From Kibdelosporangium banguiense (GTDB lineage: Bacteria; Actinomycetota; Actinomycetes; Mycobacteriales; Pseudonocardiaceae): 64,000 nt of DNA. Below are positions 34,326 through 43,301 of the stretch, piece by piece (the first letter of the stretch is position 1; every line of letters starts with the position of its first letter). The position numbers and the translations under genes were made by a program. Below the pieces are notes generated by a model. The model was not told the origin of the DNA. It saw only the letters and a list, made by a program, of their open reading frames with translations, and ran no database searches. The stretch spans positions 12,351,203 through 12,415,202 of the forward strand of contig NZ_JAGINW010000001.1 of assembly GCF_017876405.1 (NCBI RefSeq). Direction: 5' to 3'.

Positions 34326-35261
34326 ATGAGCGTGCCAGCACAGGATCCGCAACAGCTGATCAAGAGAATCGGCCGTGCGCTGCTGGGGGCGGCGCCGCCG
34401 AACTGGAAGCAGATCCGGGTGGAGTACCGCTCGGCCGGCCGGCACATCGAGGCCGACGTCGTGGTGACCGCCGACGACGAGCAGCACTACCCGATCCGCC
34501 CGCCGATGGACGTGGTCGAACTGCTCGGCGAGCTGCGCGCCCTGATGTACCGCCCAGGCCGCGGCACCTGGATGTCGGGCCGCTACGTGCTGGACCACCC
34601 ATCGAAGTACAACGCGGAATTCGAACCGGACATCGAACCCCGCTGGCGCCGCGTGCCGCCGCCGATCGGCTTCCAGGACGAACTGCGCCGTTTCCCACGT
34701 GAGGATGCCCACATCCCCGAGTGGCTACGCACCCGCGCAGGCCTGCCACCCCTCGCCGAACCCACCCCCACTCCCCCGTCCGGCATCCCGCAACCAGAGG
34801 GAGCGCCAAGCCCAGCAGCACCCCCACCCAGCGGACCTCTGCCACACCCAGGCCACACGCCACCCGGACGAATCCCCCAATCGCTCGAAGGCTGGCCGGC
34901 GCAGGAAACGACCGCCCCGCCACCGAACACACCTCCTGGCGGGATCCCGCTCGCCGTCGGCGAAGGCCCAGGAGCCGACCCACATCCCAGCCGCACTCCG
35001 CCCGGCCAATTCCCCCCATCATTCGAAGGGCGGCAGGCAGGGCTCACTCCGGCAGAAGCAACCTCCGGCCCACCACCGCACACGCCTCCCAGCGGACTGC
35101 CGGAGCCACCGCAAAGCCGACCGGCAGAGCACAACCAGCCCGGCGGAGTCCCGTTTCCACAGCAGGGCGCGGCACTGACACACACGCCACCTGCTGGAAT
35201 GCCGATCCCCTCGTGGGGCGCACCGCCTGAGGAGGGCGCAACACCTCCTGAGCGGCCGTAG
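34326..35261 (+). CDS. Protein with N-terminal YezG-like module and Pro-rich repeat tail
   Basis: A 311-residue protein of two parts. Residues ~1-140 form a compact domain (NWKQIRVEYRSAGRHIE, LMYRPGRGTWMSGRYVL, FQDELRRFPREDAHIPEWL) resembling modules I associate with YezG/DUF600-like antitoxins and N-terminal regions of actinobacterial TNT-type toxins. Residues ~150-311 are disordered and Pro-rich, with a repeated TPPxGxxP unit (TPPGRIP, TPPGGIP, TPPGQFP, TPPSGLP, TPPAGMP) at 20-35-residue spacing. No toxin domain is present. The repeats suggest an extended linker or a protein-binding array. Function is unknown. Confidence 0.75.
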   Translation: MSVPAQDPQQLIKRIGRALLGAAPPNWKQIRVEYRSAGRHIEADVVVTADDEQHYPIRPPMDVVELLGELRALMYRPGRGTWMSGRYVLDHPSKYNAEFEPDIEPRWRRVPPPIGFQDELRRFPREDAHIPEWLRTRAGLPPLAEPTPTPPSGIPQPEGAPSPAAPPPSGPLPHPGHTPPGRIPQSLEGWPAQETTAPPPNTPPGGIPLAVGEGPGADPHPSRTPPGQFPPSFEGRQAGLTPAEATSGPPPHTPPSGLPEPPQSRPAEHNQPGGVPFPQQGAALTHTPPAGMPIPSWGAPPEEGATPPERP

Positions 35262-35307
35262 CGGCGTCGGCTGCGCGTGCCGCCGAGGTTGTAGACCGGG
35301 TGGGTGC

Positions 35308-35805
35308 TTGCCGGGATGGGTGGGCTGGCGGAAGATCTTGGGATTGGGTTTCGCCGGGAGATTTGAGGGTGCGGGCTTGTTCCGGATCGCGACTCGCGTC
35401 CAGGCGCGGGTAACGCATCTCAGGGCGGCGGGTGGGGAGGTCTACTCGCTGGAGCGGCATGAGGTCGAGCCTGCGGTGGTCGCGGTCAAGTGCTGGCAGT
35501 GCGGGGCGACGGTGGCCATTTATGCCGCGTCACGCAGGGATGTGGCGCGGGAGCGGCGGACTTACCTCATCCGGGCCGTGCTCACCGCGGCTATCACTTT
35601 GGCGTTAGCTCTGCTCGTGATGTGGGCGTTTCGGGCGGGAGCGGGCACTGTCGGGACTTTTCTGCTGATCGGCGGGCTTGTCACGGCCTGGCTGACGCTG
35701 GCGAATCTGGGGCATGCCGCGTTGAGCCAGGAATGCGGGGTCACCTACGAGACCGTTGAGGGCAGTGCGGTCTTTCACGAGGCCGAATTCGGGTATGGCA
35801 GCTGA
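35308..35805 (+). CDS. Small membrane protein with a CxxC pair, unknown
   Basis: Up to 165 residues. A zinc-ribbon-like CWQCGATVA precedes two hydrophobic helices (VLTAAITLALALLVMWAF and FLLIGGLVTAWLTLANLG). The start is unsure: TTG at 35308 is the first, and the conserved-looking part begins near RIATRVQARVTHLRAAGG, so a downstream TTG near 35370 is also possible. It lies 46 bases after the Pro-rich protein gene. Lower GC at third positions than neighbours hints at an accessory gene. I do not recognise the family. Confidence 0.6.
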   Translation: MPGWVGWRKILGLGFAGRFEGAGLFRIATRVQARVTHLRAAGGEVYSLERHEVEPAVVAVKCWQCGATVAIYAASRRDVARERRTYLIRAVLTAAITLALALLVMWAFRAGAGTVGTFLLIGGLVTAWLTLANLGHAALSQECGVTYETVEGSAVFHEAEFGYGS

Positions 35806-35859
35806 AACGGGCTTGTCACGTAGGGTGTGTGTGCCCGCGACAAGATCGGAGTGCTGCTG

Positions 35860-37335
35860 ATGGCGGAGCTGTTCATCGGTGGAGAGTGGGTGTCCGCGCT
35901 GGGCGGTGGCACGCGGGAGATCCGGTGCCCGGCCGACGGGTCCCTGGTGGCCACGGTCGACGAGGCCGACGGCACGGACACCGAGGCCGCGATCGAGGCC
36001 GCGCGGATCGCCTTCGACAGCGGGCCGTGGCCGTCGACACCCGCCAGCGACCGCGGTGATCTGCTGCTGGGGGTCGCCGATCTGATCACGCGGGACGTGG
36101 CCGCGTATGCCCGCGCCGAGTCGCTGGACACCGGCAAACGTTTGGTGGAGAGCGAATACGACATGGCGGACGTCGCCGCCTGCTTCCGCTACTTCGGCAA
36201 GCTCGCCGCCAACGAGTCCGGCCGGATCGTGGACGCGGGCCGCCCGGATGTCGCGAGCCGGATCGTCCACGAGCCGGTCGGTGTGTGCGGGCTGATCACG
36301 CCTTGGAATTACCCGTTGCTGCAGGCGGTGTGGAAGGTCGCGCCGGCGCTGGCGGCGGGCAACACGTTCGTGCTCAAGCCGAGTGAGCTCACGCCGAGTA
36401 CCGCGATCATGCTGATGCGCACGCTGCAGGAAGCCGGTCTGCCCGACGGCGTCGCCAATCTTGTGCTGGGCGCGGGCGCGCAGGCCGGGGCGCCGCTGTC
36501 GGAGCACCCGGACGTCGATCTCGTCTCGTTCACCGGCGGGCTCGAAACCGGTACCAGGATCGCCGCCACGGCAGCGAAAACCGTCAAGAAGGTCGCGCTC
36601 GAACTCGGCGGCAAGAACCCGAACATCGTGTTCGCCGACGCGGACTTCGAGACCGCCGTGGACTACGCGATCACCGCTGTCTTCCTGCACTCGGGCCAGG
36701 TCTGTTCGGCGGGGGCGCGGCTGATCGTGCAGAACGAGCTGCATGACGAGTTCGTGGACGAGATCGTGCGCCGCACCGAGCAGATCAGGCTGGGCGGCCC
36801 GTTCGACCCGCAGGCCGAGACCGGGCCGCTGATCTCCGCGGCACACCTGGAGAAGATCGAGCACTACGTCGCCATGGCCATGACCGAGGGCGCGACCCTG
36901 CGTACGGGTGGCTGGCGCCCTGAGGACGAGCGCCTCAAGGACGGCTTCTACTACCTGCCGACCGTGCTCGACGACGTCAAGCAGGGCAGCTACGCGGTGC
37001 GTGAGGAAGCGTTCGGTCCCGTCCTGACGGTCGAACGGTTCACCGACGAGGACGACGCGATCCGTATCGCGAACGACACGCAGTACGGCCTAGCAGGCGG
37101 CGTATTCACCAAGGACGGCGACAAAGCTCAGCGCGTCGCCGCGCGGCTGCGGCACGGCACCATCTGGATCAACGACTACCACCCGTATCTGCCGCAGGCG
37201 GAGTGGGGCGGGTTCAAACGGTCCGGTGTCGGCCGTGAGCTCGGCCGGGCTGGCCTGGCCGAGTACCAGGAGGCCAAGCACATCTATCAGAACCTGCGGC
37301 CCGGCCCGCAGTACTGGTTCAAGCGCCCGGAGTGA
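35860..37335 (+). CDS. NAD-dependent aldehyde dehydrogenase (betaine-aldehyde dehydrogenase-like)
   Basis: A 491-residue aldehyde dehydrogenase. The catalytic Cys is in HSGQVCSAGARL, the general-base Glu in ALELGGKNPN, and the Rossmann/cofactor stretch in LITPWNYPLLQAVWKVAPAL with SFTGGLETGTRIA. Overall pattern is closest to glycine-betaine or aminoaldehyde dehydrogenases. ATG at 35860 has CGGAG 8 bases upstream; GTG at 35851 is possible. No choline oxidase or transporter adjoins, so the physiological aldehyde is unknown. Its end overlaps the RNA methyltransferase gene by 17 bases on the other strand. Confidence 0.9.
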   Translation: MAELFIGGEWVSALGGGTREIRCPADGSLVATVDEADGTDTEAAIEAARIAFDSGPWPSTPASDRGDLLLGVADLITRDVAAYARAESLDTGKRLVESEYDMADVAACFRYFGKLAANESGRIVDAGRPDVASRIVHEPVGVCGLITPWNYPLLQAVWKVAPALAAGNTFVLKPSELTPSTAIMLMRTLQEAGLPDGVANLVLGAGAQAGAPLSEHPDVDLVSFTGGLETGTRIAATAAKTVKKVALELGGKNPNIVFADADFETAVDYAITAVFLHSGQVCSAGARLIVQNELHDEFVDEIVRRTEQIRLGGPFDPQAETGPLISAAHLEKIEHYVAMAMTEGATLRTGGWRPEDERLKDGFYYLPTVLDDVKQGSYAVREEAFGPVLTVERFTDEDDAIRIANDTQYGLAGGVFTKDGDKAQRVAARLRHGTIWINDYHPYLPQAEWGGFKRSGVGRELGRAGLAEYQEAKHIYQNLRPGPQYWFKRPE

Positions 37336-38560
37336 GCAGCGCGACGGCCTCGACGTGGTGTGTCATCGGGAACGCGTCGAACGCCCGGACCAGCTCAAGC
37401 CGGTACCCGTGCTGCAGGAACCGGGCGACGTCGCGGCCCAGCGCCGCGGGGTCGCAGGCTACGTAGATCACCCGTGCGGGCCGCCGGGCCGCGATCTGGT
37501 CGACCACCTCGTGCCCGGCGCCTGTCCGTGGCGGATCCAGCACGACCACCTCGGGGTCGGGCCCTTCCAGCTTGTCCCGCTCGAGCGCGCCCTCGACAGG
37601 CAACGCGAGCACCTTGACCTGCGTGAGGTCGGAGAGCATGCGCGTAGCGTCCGACGCTGCCTGGATGTACTCGACAGCCCACACGAGGCCGGACGACCCG
37701 ACCTGCTCGGCGAGCACCGACGCGAACAATCCGACTCCGCTGTACAGGTCCCACGCGCACGCCCCCGGCGACGCTTCTGCCCACTCGGCGACGACGCCTG
37801 CGAGCGTGTCGGCGGCAGCGGGGTGGATCTGCCAGAAGTTGTACGCGTCGAAGTCCCAGTGCCGACCGGCCGCGAACTCCGACGCCGACCCGTCCCCGGT
37901 GAGGTAGGCACGCGTGATCGGAGAACGGCGACGGCCGTAGCCCGGCGACGGCTTGCTGACCTGACGGACGTTGATCCGGCCCGCGCCGTCCCGCACCATC
38001 TCCAGTTCGCTGCCGGGTTTGAACTCCTGCCCGGCCACGGATTCGACCAGGCCGGGCACGGTGATCGGGCAGTGCCCCACCGGAACCACAGTGTGGCTGC
38101 GATGCGCCCGGAACCCGGGAATGCCGTCCCGGTCGACGGCCATCCGGATGCGGGTACGCCACTCCAGCAAGCCGCCCGTCAGCTCCTCGACCACGACGGG
38201 GACGTCCGTACCTGTCGCCTTGGCCAGATGCTCGGCGACAACGGAGGCCTTCAGCTGACGCTGCGCCTCGCCGGACGCGTGCTGCCAGTCGCACCCGCCG
38301 CAACTGCCGGGCGCGGCGAGCGGGCACGGCGGTTCGACACGGTCCGGCGACGCGGTGATGATCTCAACGGCGTCACCACGGCAGAACGAGCCGCCCTTGT
38401 CCTCGGTCACCTGCACGATCACACGCTCGCCGGGCAGCGCGTGCCGCACGAAGACCACACGGCCCTCGTACCGGGCCACGCAGTGCCCGCCATGTGCGAC
38501 GGGGCCGACCTCAACGTCGAGCCGACGGCCGCGCCAGTCGAGTTTCGCCTTGGTGGTCAC
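37319..38560 (-). CDS. TrmA/RumA-type SAM-dependent RNA 5-methyluridine methyltransferase
   Basis: A 413-residue RNA methyltransferase. It has an N-terminal TRAM/OB domain (VEVGPVAHGGHCVARYEGR), an iron-sulfur Cys cluster (CPLAAPGSCGGCDWQHA plus VGHCPIT), a SAM fold (AWDLYSGVGLFASVLAEQVG), the catalytic Cys in IYVACDPAALGRDVA and C-terminal TIxV-like VEAVALL. Equivalent to Rv2689c. GTG at 38560 overlaps the permease stop by four bases, so it is coupled to that gene. Target RNA (tRNA or 23S rRNA) cannot be told from sequence. Confidence 0.93.
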   Translation of the reverse strand: MTTKAKLDWRGRRLDVEVGPVAHGGHCVARYEGRVVFVRHALPGERVIVQVTEDKGGSFCRGDAVEIITASPDRVEPPCPLAAPGSCGGCDWQHASGEAQRQLKASVVAEHLAKATGTDVPVVVEELTGGLLEWRTRIRMAVDRDGIPGFRAHRSHTVVPVGHCPITVPGLVESVAGQEFKPGSELEMVRDGAGRINVRQVSKPSPGYGRRRSPITRAYLTGDGSASEFAAGRHWDFDAYNFWQIHPAAADTLAGVVAEWAEASPGACAWDLYSGVGLFASVLAEQVGSSGLVWAVEYIQAASDATRMLSDLTQVKVLALPVEGALERDKLEGPDPEVVVLDPPRTGAGHEVVDQIAARRPARVIYVACDPAALGRDVARFLQHGYRLELVRAFDAFPMTHHVEAVALLTPGA

Positions 38561-40560
38561 TGTTTCTCGTCCTCGCCGTGCAGTCCACGCCGGACAGAGC
38601 CAGGCGCGATCACGGCCTTGTCGTGGACCTTGGCCGAGGAGGCGAGCTGCCACGGCACGCTGGTGACCATCACGCCAGGCTGGAACAGCAGCCGGCCCTT
38701 GAGCCGCAACGCGCTCTGGTTGTGCAGGAAGTGCTCCCACCACCGGCCGACGACGTACTCCGGGATGAACACCGTCACCACGTCGCGGGGGTTCTTGGAA
38801 CGCATCCGTTTCACGTAGTCCAGCACGGGTTTGGTGATCTCGCGGTAGGGCGACTCGATCACCTTCAGCGGGATCTTGAACCCGTTGGACTCCCACTCGG
38901 CCACCAGTATCCGGGTGTCCCGATCGTCCACATTGACCGTTACCGCTTCGAGCACGTCTGGCCGCGTCGCCTTGGCGTACGCCAACGCGCGCCGGGTCGG
39001 CAGGTGCAGTTTGGACACGAGCACGATCGCGTGGTTGCGCGACGGCATGACCGTCGGGCGGCCTTCCTCGGCCTCGCGGAGCTCGTCGGCGACCCGGTCG
39101 TAGTGCTTCTTGATCCCGGTCATCAGCGCGAAGATCGCTGTCATCGCCGCGATCGCGATCCACGCGCCAACCAGGAACTTGGTGATCAGCACGATCACCA
39201 GCACGGTCCCGGTCATCGCCAGGCCGAACGCGTTGATCGCCTGCGAGCGCCGCATCCGGTGCCGCACGCTCTGGTCGGTCTCGTTGCGCAGCAACCGGTT
39301 CCAGTGCCGGATCATGCCGCTTTGGCTCAGTGTGAAAGAAACGAACACACCGACGGTGTACAGCGGGATCAGTTTGGTCGGATCCGCGTCGAACGCCACC
39401 ACGAGCAGGATCGCGAACCCGGCCAGAAAGACGATGCCGTTGGAGAACGCCAACCGGTCGCCGCGGGTGTGCAGCTGACGCGGCAGGTAGCGGTCCTGCG
39501 CGAGGATCGAGCCGAGCACCGGGAAACCGTTGAACGCGGTGTTCGCGGCCAGCACGAGGATCAGCGCGGTGAACACGATGACGAAGAAGTAACCGACCGG
39601 GAAGTCGGAGAACACCGCCTGCGAGAGCTGCGCGATCACGGTCTGCTGCTCGTATCCGGGCGGTGCGTTGACCAGCTGGGTCGCCGGGTGCTCGGCGAGC
39701 ACCACGCCCGTTTGCTGCGCGAGGAAGATGACGCCCATGAACATCGTCACCGAGATCACGCCCAGCATCAGCAGCGTGGTGGCGGCGTTGTGGGACTTCG
39801 GCTTGCGGAACGCCGGAACACCGTTGCTGATCGCCTCGACACCGGTCAGCGCCGCGCAGCCCTGGGTGAACGCGCGCAGCACCAGGAAGACGAACGCGAA
39901 GCCGACCAAGTGGTCGTTCTCCGCGTGCAGTTCCAGCCCGGCGCTGGCGGCCCGGACGTCGTCGCCGAGCACCAGGGTCCGGAAGAAGCCCCAGCCGAGC
40001 ATCACGAAGATGCCGATCATGAACGCGTAGGTCGGGATCGCGAATGCCGTCCCCGACTCGCGGATGCCCCGCAGGTTCATCGCCGTCAGCAGCACGATGG
40101 CCACCACCGCGAAGAGCACCTTGTTGGAGGCGATCCACGGGACCAGCGCACCCAGGTTCTCCGCGGCGGACGAAATGGACACGGCAACCGTCAGCACGTA
40201 GTCCACCAGCAACGCGCTGGCCACCGTGACACCGGCCTTCGGCCCCAGGTTGACGGTGGCGACCTCGTAGTCACCGCCGCCGCTCGGGTAGGCGTGCACG
40301 TTCTGGCGGTAGCTCATGACGACCGCGAGGAGCACGATGACGACTACGGCACCCACCCATGGTGCGTAGACGAACGAGGCGATCCCGGCGATGCTGAGGG
40401 TCAGGAAGATCTCCTGCGGCGCGTACGCCACGCTGGACAGGGCATCCGAAGCGAAGACCGGCAAGGCGACACGTTTGGGCAGCAGCGTGTGCCCCAGGCT
40501 GTCGCTGCGAAACGGCCGGCCTACGACGAGGCGCTTCGCCGCGGTTGAGAACTTGGACAC
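38557..40560 (-). CDS. APC-superfamily permease, KimA-like
   Basis: A 667-residue integral membrane protein with about 12 predicted helices and a ~150-residue cytoplasmic C-terminal domain. The N-terminus FASDALSSVAYAPQEI, the loop YPSGGGDYEVATVNLGP and FTQGCAALTGVEAISNGVPAF match the KimA (YdaO) subgroup, known in Bacillus as a c-di-AMP-controlled potassium-proton importer. It diverges from two TrkA-type potassium regulators, supporting a potassium role over amino-acid transport. Equivalent to Rv2690c. Substrate is inferred. Confidence 0.88.
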   Translation of the reverse strand: MSKFSTAAKRLVVGRPFRSDSLGHTLLPKRVALPVFASDALSSVAYAPQEIFLTLSIAGIASFVYAPWVGAVVVIVLLAVVMSYRQNVHAYPSGGGDYEVATVNLGPKAGVTVASALLVDYVLTVAVSISSAAENLGALVPWIASNKVLFAVVAIVLLTAMNLRGIRESGTAFAIPTYAFMIGIFVMLGWGFFRTLVLGDDVRAASAGLELHAENDHLVGFAFVFLVLRAFTQGCAALTGVEAISNGVPAFRKPKSHNAATTLLMLGVISVTMFMGVIFLAQQTGVVLAEHPATQLVNAPPGYEQQTVIAQLSQAVFSDFPVGYFFVIVFTALILVLAANTAFNGFPVLGSILAQDRYLPRQLHTRGDRLAFSNGIVFLAGFAILLVVAFDADPTKLIPLYTVGVFVSFTLSQSGMIRHWNRLLRNETDQSVRHRMRRSQAINAFGLAMTGTVLVIVLITKFLVGAWIAIAAMTAIFALMTGIKKHYDRVADELREAEEGRPTVMPSRNHAIVLVSKLHLPTRRALAYAKATRPDVLEAVTVNVDDRDTRILVAEWESNGFKIPLKVIESPYREITKPVLDYVKRMRSKNPRDVVTVFIPEYVVGRWWEHFLHNQSALRLKGRLLFQPGVMVTSVPWQLASSAKVHDKAVIAPGSVRRGLHGEDEKQ

Positions 40561-40653
40561 GGGATCAAAGGGTATGCGCCTGCGTCACCCGGGCGGAGCA
40601 CCGGACGGTAGGTTCTTGGCCGACGGCTCGAAAGATCTTCTAGGAGGCAGGTC

Positions 40654-41319
40654 GTGCACGTCGTGATCATGGGCTGCGGCCGGGTCGGGTCGTCGCTCGC
40701 GGCCGCCCTGGAACGCCTCGGCCACAGCGTGGCCGTCATCGACAAGGACGTGCAGGCTTTCCGCAGGCTGGGGCAGGATTTCCACGGCTCGCAGGTGGTC
40801 GGTACCGGATTCGACCGGACCGTGCTGATCAAGGCCGGGATCGAGCGCGCGGGTGCCTTCGCGGCAGTGTCCAGTGGCGACAACTCCAACATCATCTCCG
40901 CGCGTGTCGCGCGGGAGACCTTCGGCGTCGAGCACGTCGTGGCGCGGATCTACGACCACAAGCGCGCCGAGGTGTACGAGCGCCTGGGCATCCCGACCGT
41001 CGCGACCGTCCCCTGGACAACGGACCGTTTCCTGCGGACGCTGCTGCCTGACGGCGTGGCGTCGGCGTGGCGTGAGCCCTCTGGCAAGGTCGCCGTCCTG
41101 CAGCTGCCGGTACACGAGTCGTGGGCCGGCAAGCGCGTGAGCGCCCTGGAAGAGGCCACCAGCTGCCGGGTCGCGTTCATGATGCGCTTCGGCACCCCCG
41201 TACTCCCGAACGCGAAGACGGTCGTGCAGGCCGATGACGTGATTTACGTCGCTGCGCTGTCCGGCACTGTCAGCGACATCACCAACGCGGCGGCGCAGCC
41301 ACCGGAGGAGGATCACTGA
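40654..41319 (+). CDS. ceoB: TrkA-family potassium uptake regulatory protein (CeoB)
   Basis: A 221-residue cytoplasmic RCK protein. The N-terminal NAD-binding domain starts VVIMGCGRVGSSLAAALERL; a C-terminal RCK_C domain (residues ~135-215, VHESWAGKRVSALEEAT) follows. Such proteins gate membrane potassium transporters in response to nucleotides. It overlaps ceoC by one base (TGATG) and diverges from the KimA-like permease, with 93 bases between them, too little for a ydaO riboswitch. Confidence 0.93.
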   Translation: MHVVIMGCGRVGSSLAAALERLGHSVAVIDKDVQAFRRLGQDFHGSQVVGTGFDRTVLIKAGIERAGAFAAVSSGDNSNIISARVARETFGVEHVVARIYDHKRAEVYERLGIPTVATVPWTTDRFLRTLLPDGVASAWREPSGKVAVLQLPVHESWAGKRVSALEEATSCRVAFMMRFGTPVLPNAKTVVQADDVIYVAALSGTVSDITNAAAQPPEEDH

Positions 41320-41975
41320 TGCGGGTCGCGATCGCTGGGGCGGGCGCCGTCGGCCGGTCCATCGCCGCCGAGCTGGTGGCCAACGGGCACCAGGTGATGC
41401 TGATCGAGCGGCAGGCGGCCCAGTTCGAGCCGCACACGGTCGAGCAGGCCGAGTGGGTGCTGGCCGACGCCTGTGAGCTGTCCTCGCTCGAGGACGCCGG
41501 CATGCAGTTGTGTGACGTCGTTATCGCCGCGACCGGGGACGACAAGGTCAACCTGGTGGTGTCCCTGCTGGCCAAGACCGAGTTCGCGGTACGCCGCGTG
41601 GTGGCTCGGGTCAACGACCCGGCCAACGAATGGCTTTTCACCGAGGCCTGGGGCGTCGACGTCGCGGTGTCCACTCCGCGCATCCTCGCCGCGATGGTCG
41701 AGGAGGCGGTCAGCGTCGGCGATGTGGTGCAGCTGCTCACGTTGCGTCAGGGCCAGGCCAATCTCGTCGAGATGACGCTGCCGGAGGACACACCGCTGGC
41801 GGGCAAGCCGGTCAGCGACATCACCCTGCCCAAGGACGCGGCGCTGGTGACGATCCTGCGGGGCGGGCGGGTGATCGTGCCGCAGCCCGAAGACACGTTC
41901 GAACCCGGCGACGAGCTGCTGTTCGTCGCGGCCGCCAGCGTGGAACACGAAATTCGGACGGCGCTGGGCTATTGA
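41319..41975 (+). CDS. ceoC: TrkA-family potassium uptake regulatory protein (CeoC)
   Basis: A 218-residue paralogue of CeoB. The nucleotide-binding loop is VAIAGAGAVGRSIAAELV; the RCK_C domain is near residues 140-215 (TLPEDTPLAGKPVSDITLPK). CeoB and CeoC are expected to form a hetero-oligomeric ring on a potassium channel or transporter. Translation is coupled to ceoB. The next gene starts 18 bases later. Confidence 0.93.
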   Translation: MRVAIAGAGAVGRSIAAELVANGHQVMLIERQAAQFEPHTVEQAEWVLADACELSSLEDAGMQLCDVVIAATGDDKVNLVVSLLAKTEFAVRRVVARVNDPANEWLFTEAWGVDVAVSTPRILAAMVEEAVSVGDVVQLLTLRQGQANLVEMTLPEDTPLAGKPVSDITLPKDAALVTILRGGRVIVPQPEDTFEPGDELLFVAAASVEHEIRTALGY

Positions 41976-41993
41976 TCGGATAGTGTCGGCCGG

Positions 41994-42566
41994 GTGTTCG
42001 ACCCTGGACTGCCCATTGAGACCGAACGCCTCCAGCTGCGCCTGTGCGTCCCCGAGGACATCGACGCCCTGTACGACATCAGGTCACGGCCGGACGTCAA
42101 CCGGTACCTCTACACCGCGGCCATGACCCGCGAGGAGGTCCAGGCAAAGCTGGACGAGCGGATCAGCAAGTACTCCAAGCTCGTCGAACCCGGCGACTCG
42201 CTGGTGCTCGCGATCGTGCGCAAGGACACCGGCCGGATGATCGGCGACGTGTCGTTCAACTGGCTGCCGGGCGAGCACCAGCAGGTCGAGATCGGCTACG
42301 TGCTGCATCCCGACCACCACGGCCAGGGTTTCGCCAGCGAGGCCGCCCGGCCGTTGCTGCCCCTGGCGTTCGAGGGCCTCAAGGCGCACCGCGTGACCGG
42401 CCGGCTCGACGGCCGCAACACGGCGTCCGCACGCGTGCTGGCCAAACTCGGCATGCGCCAGGAAGCCCATTTCCGCGAGAACGAGTTCGTCAAGGGCGAG
42501 TGGACCGACGAGATCGTGTACGCCATCCTCGCGAGCGAATGGTCAGCAAACCGAGTCGGCAGGTAG
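41994..42566 (+). CDS. GNAT family N-acetyltransferase (RimJ-like)
   Basis: A 190-residue acetyltransferase of the RimJ/RimL type. It opens IETERLQLRLCVPEDIDALY; the acetyl-CoA loop is LHPDHHGQGFASEAARPLL, and VLAKLGMRQEAHFRENEFV is the typical C-terminal motif. Substrate (ribosomal protein N-terminus, amino sugar or antibiotic) is unknown. It follows ceoC by 18 bases. Its end overlaps the AraC regulator on the opposite strand by 24 bases. Confidence 0.92.
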   Translation: MFDPGLPIETERLQLRLCVPEDIDALYDIRSRPDVNRYLYTAAMTREEVQAKLDERISKYSKLVEPGDSLVLAIVRKDTGRMIGDVSFNWLPGEHQQVEIGYVLHPDHHGQGFASEAARPLLPLAFEGLKAHRVTGRLDGRNTASARVLAKLGMRQEAHFRENEFVKGEWTDEIVYAILASEWSANRVGR

Positions 42567-43241
42567 GTCCCCGGCCAGGTAACGGCTGAGCGGAACGCCC
42601 ATGGTGGCGCGGAATTCCGCGGTCATGTGCGACTGGTCGTAGTAGCCGCTGCCGATGGCGAGCTGAGCGCCCTTCTGAGTCCCTACTTGGGAAAGCACCT
42701 TCCGCACGCGATTGAGCTGAACGAAGCGCTTGGGCGAGACCCCTACTGCGCCGGTGAACAACGTGCGTAGATGGCGTTCGCTGACGTGCAGCCGTCGCGC
42801 TGTCTCAGGCAGGCGCTCCTGCGACAGCCACCGCGTCGCTTCATGGACGAGAGCACTGCTCGGATCCTCGGTCACACGCTCGGACAAGGCGTTCTCGATG
42901 AGCCCGACAGCGTTGGCCGGGTCGGCGATCAGGGCGTCGTGCAGCCGGTCGCCTTCCTTGCCCCACAGGTCGCCCAGCGGCACGACCTGATCGGTGAGCT
43001 CGCTGACGGGCACACCTGTGAACGTGCGCGCCCAGCCGGGCCGGAACTGGGCGTTCACCGTCAGCAGCGAGTCCTTGCGGGGGAAGTACGCGGCGTGTGT
43101 CCGCGGCCCCATCACCAGCAGCCGGGTGACGCCCTCGGGCAGCACAGCGAAGATCAACGACGTGCTCGTGCTGGGCAACCGGGTCAGGGTCTGCTCGTCG
43201 CCGGTGCGTTCGCACGCCGTCCGGATGTCCCAGGGCTTCAC
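42543..43241 (-). CDS. AraC family transcriptional regulator
   Basis: A 232-residue regulator. The N-terminal half (residues ~1-110) is an uncharacterised sensing domain; the C-terminal double helix-turn-helix is ARRLHVSERHLRTLFTGAVG and IGSGYYDQSHMTAEFRAT. Its start is 60 bases from the divergent NmrA-type gene, so it probably controls that gene and itself. It belongs to the accessory block inserted between ceoC and DUF3159. Confidence 0.88.
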   Translation of the reverse strand: MKPWDIRTACERTGDEQTLTRLPSTSTSLIFAVLPEGVTRLLVMGPRTHAAYFPRKDSLLTVNAQFRPGWARTFTGVPVSELTDQVVPLGDLWGKEGDRLHDALIADPANAVGLIENALSERVTEDPSSALVHEATRWLSQERLPETARRLHVSERHLRTLFTGAVGVSPKRFVQLNRVRKVLSQVGTQKGAQLAIGSGYYDQSHMTAEFRATMGVPLSRYLAGDLPADSVC

Positions 43242-43301
43242 GTCATCGAGGTTAGCCGAATCTTCCTATGTCCTGTTCGGACCGGTTGGCACGCTGGAAG
43301 C

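Noticed and set aside
40561..40653. ydaO-type c-di-AMP riboswitch before the KimA-like permease
   Set aside because: The divergent gap is only 93 bases, too short for that riboswitch, and no matching structure was seen.
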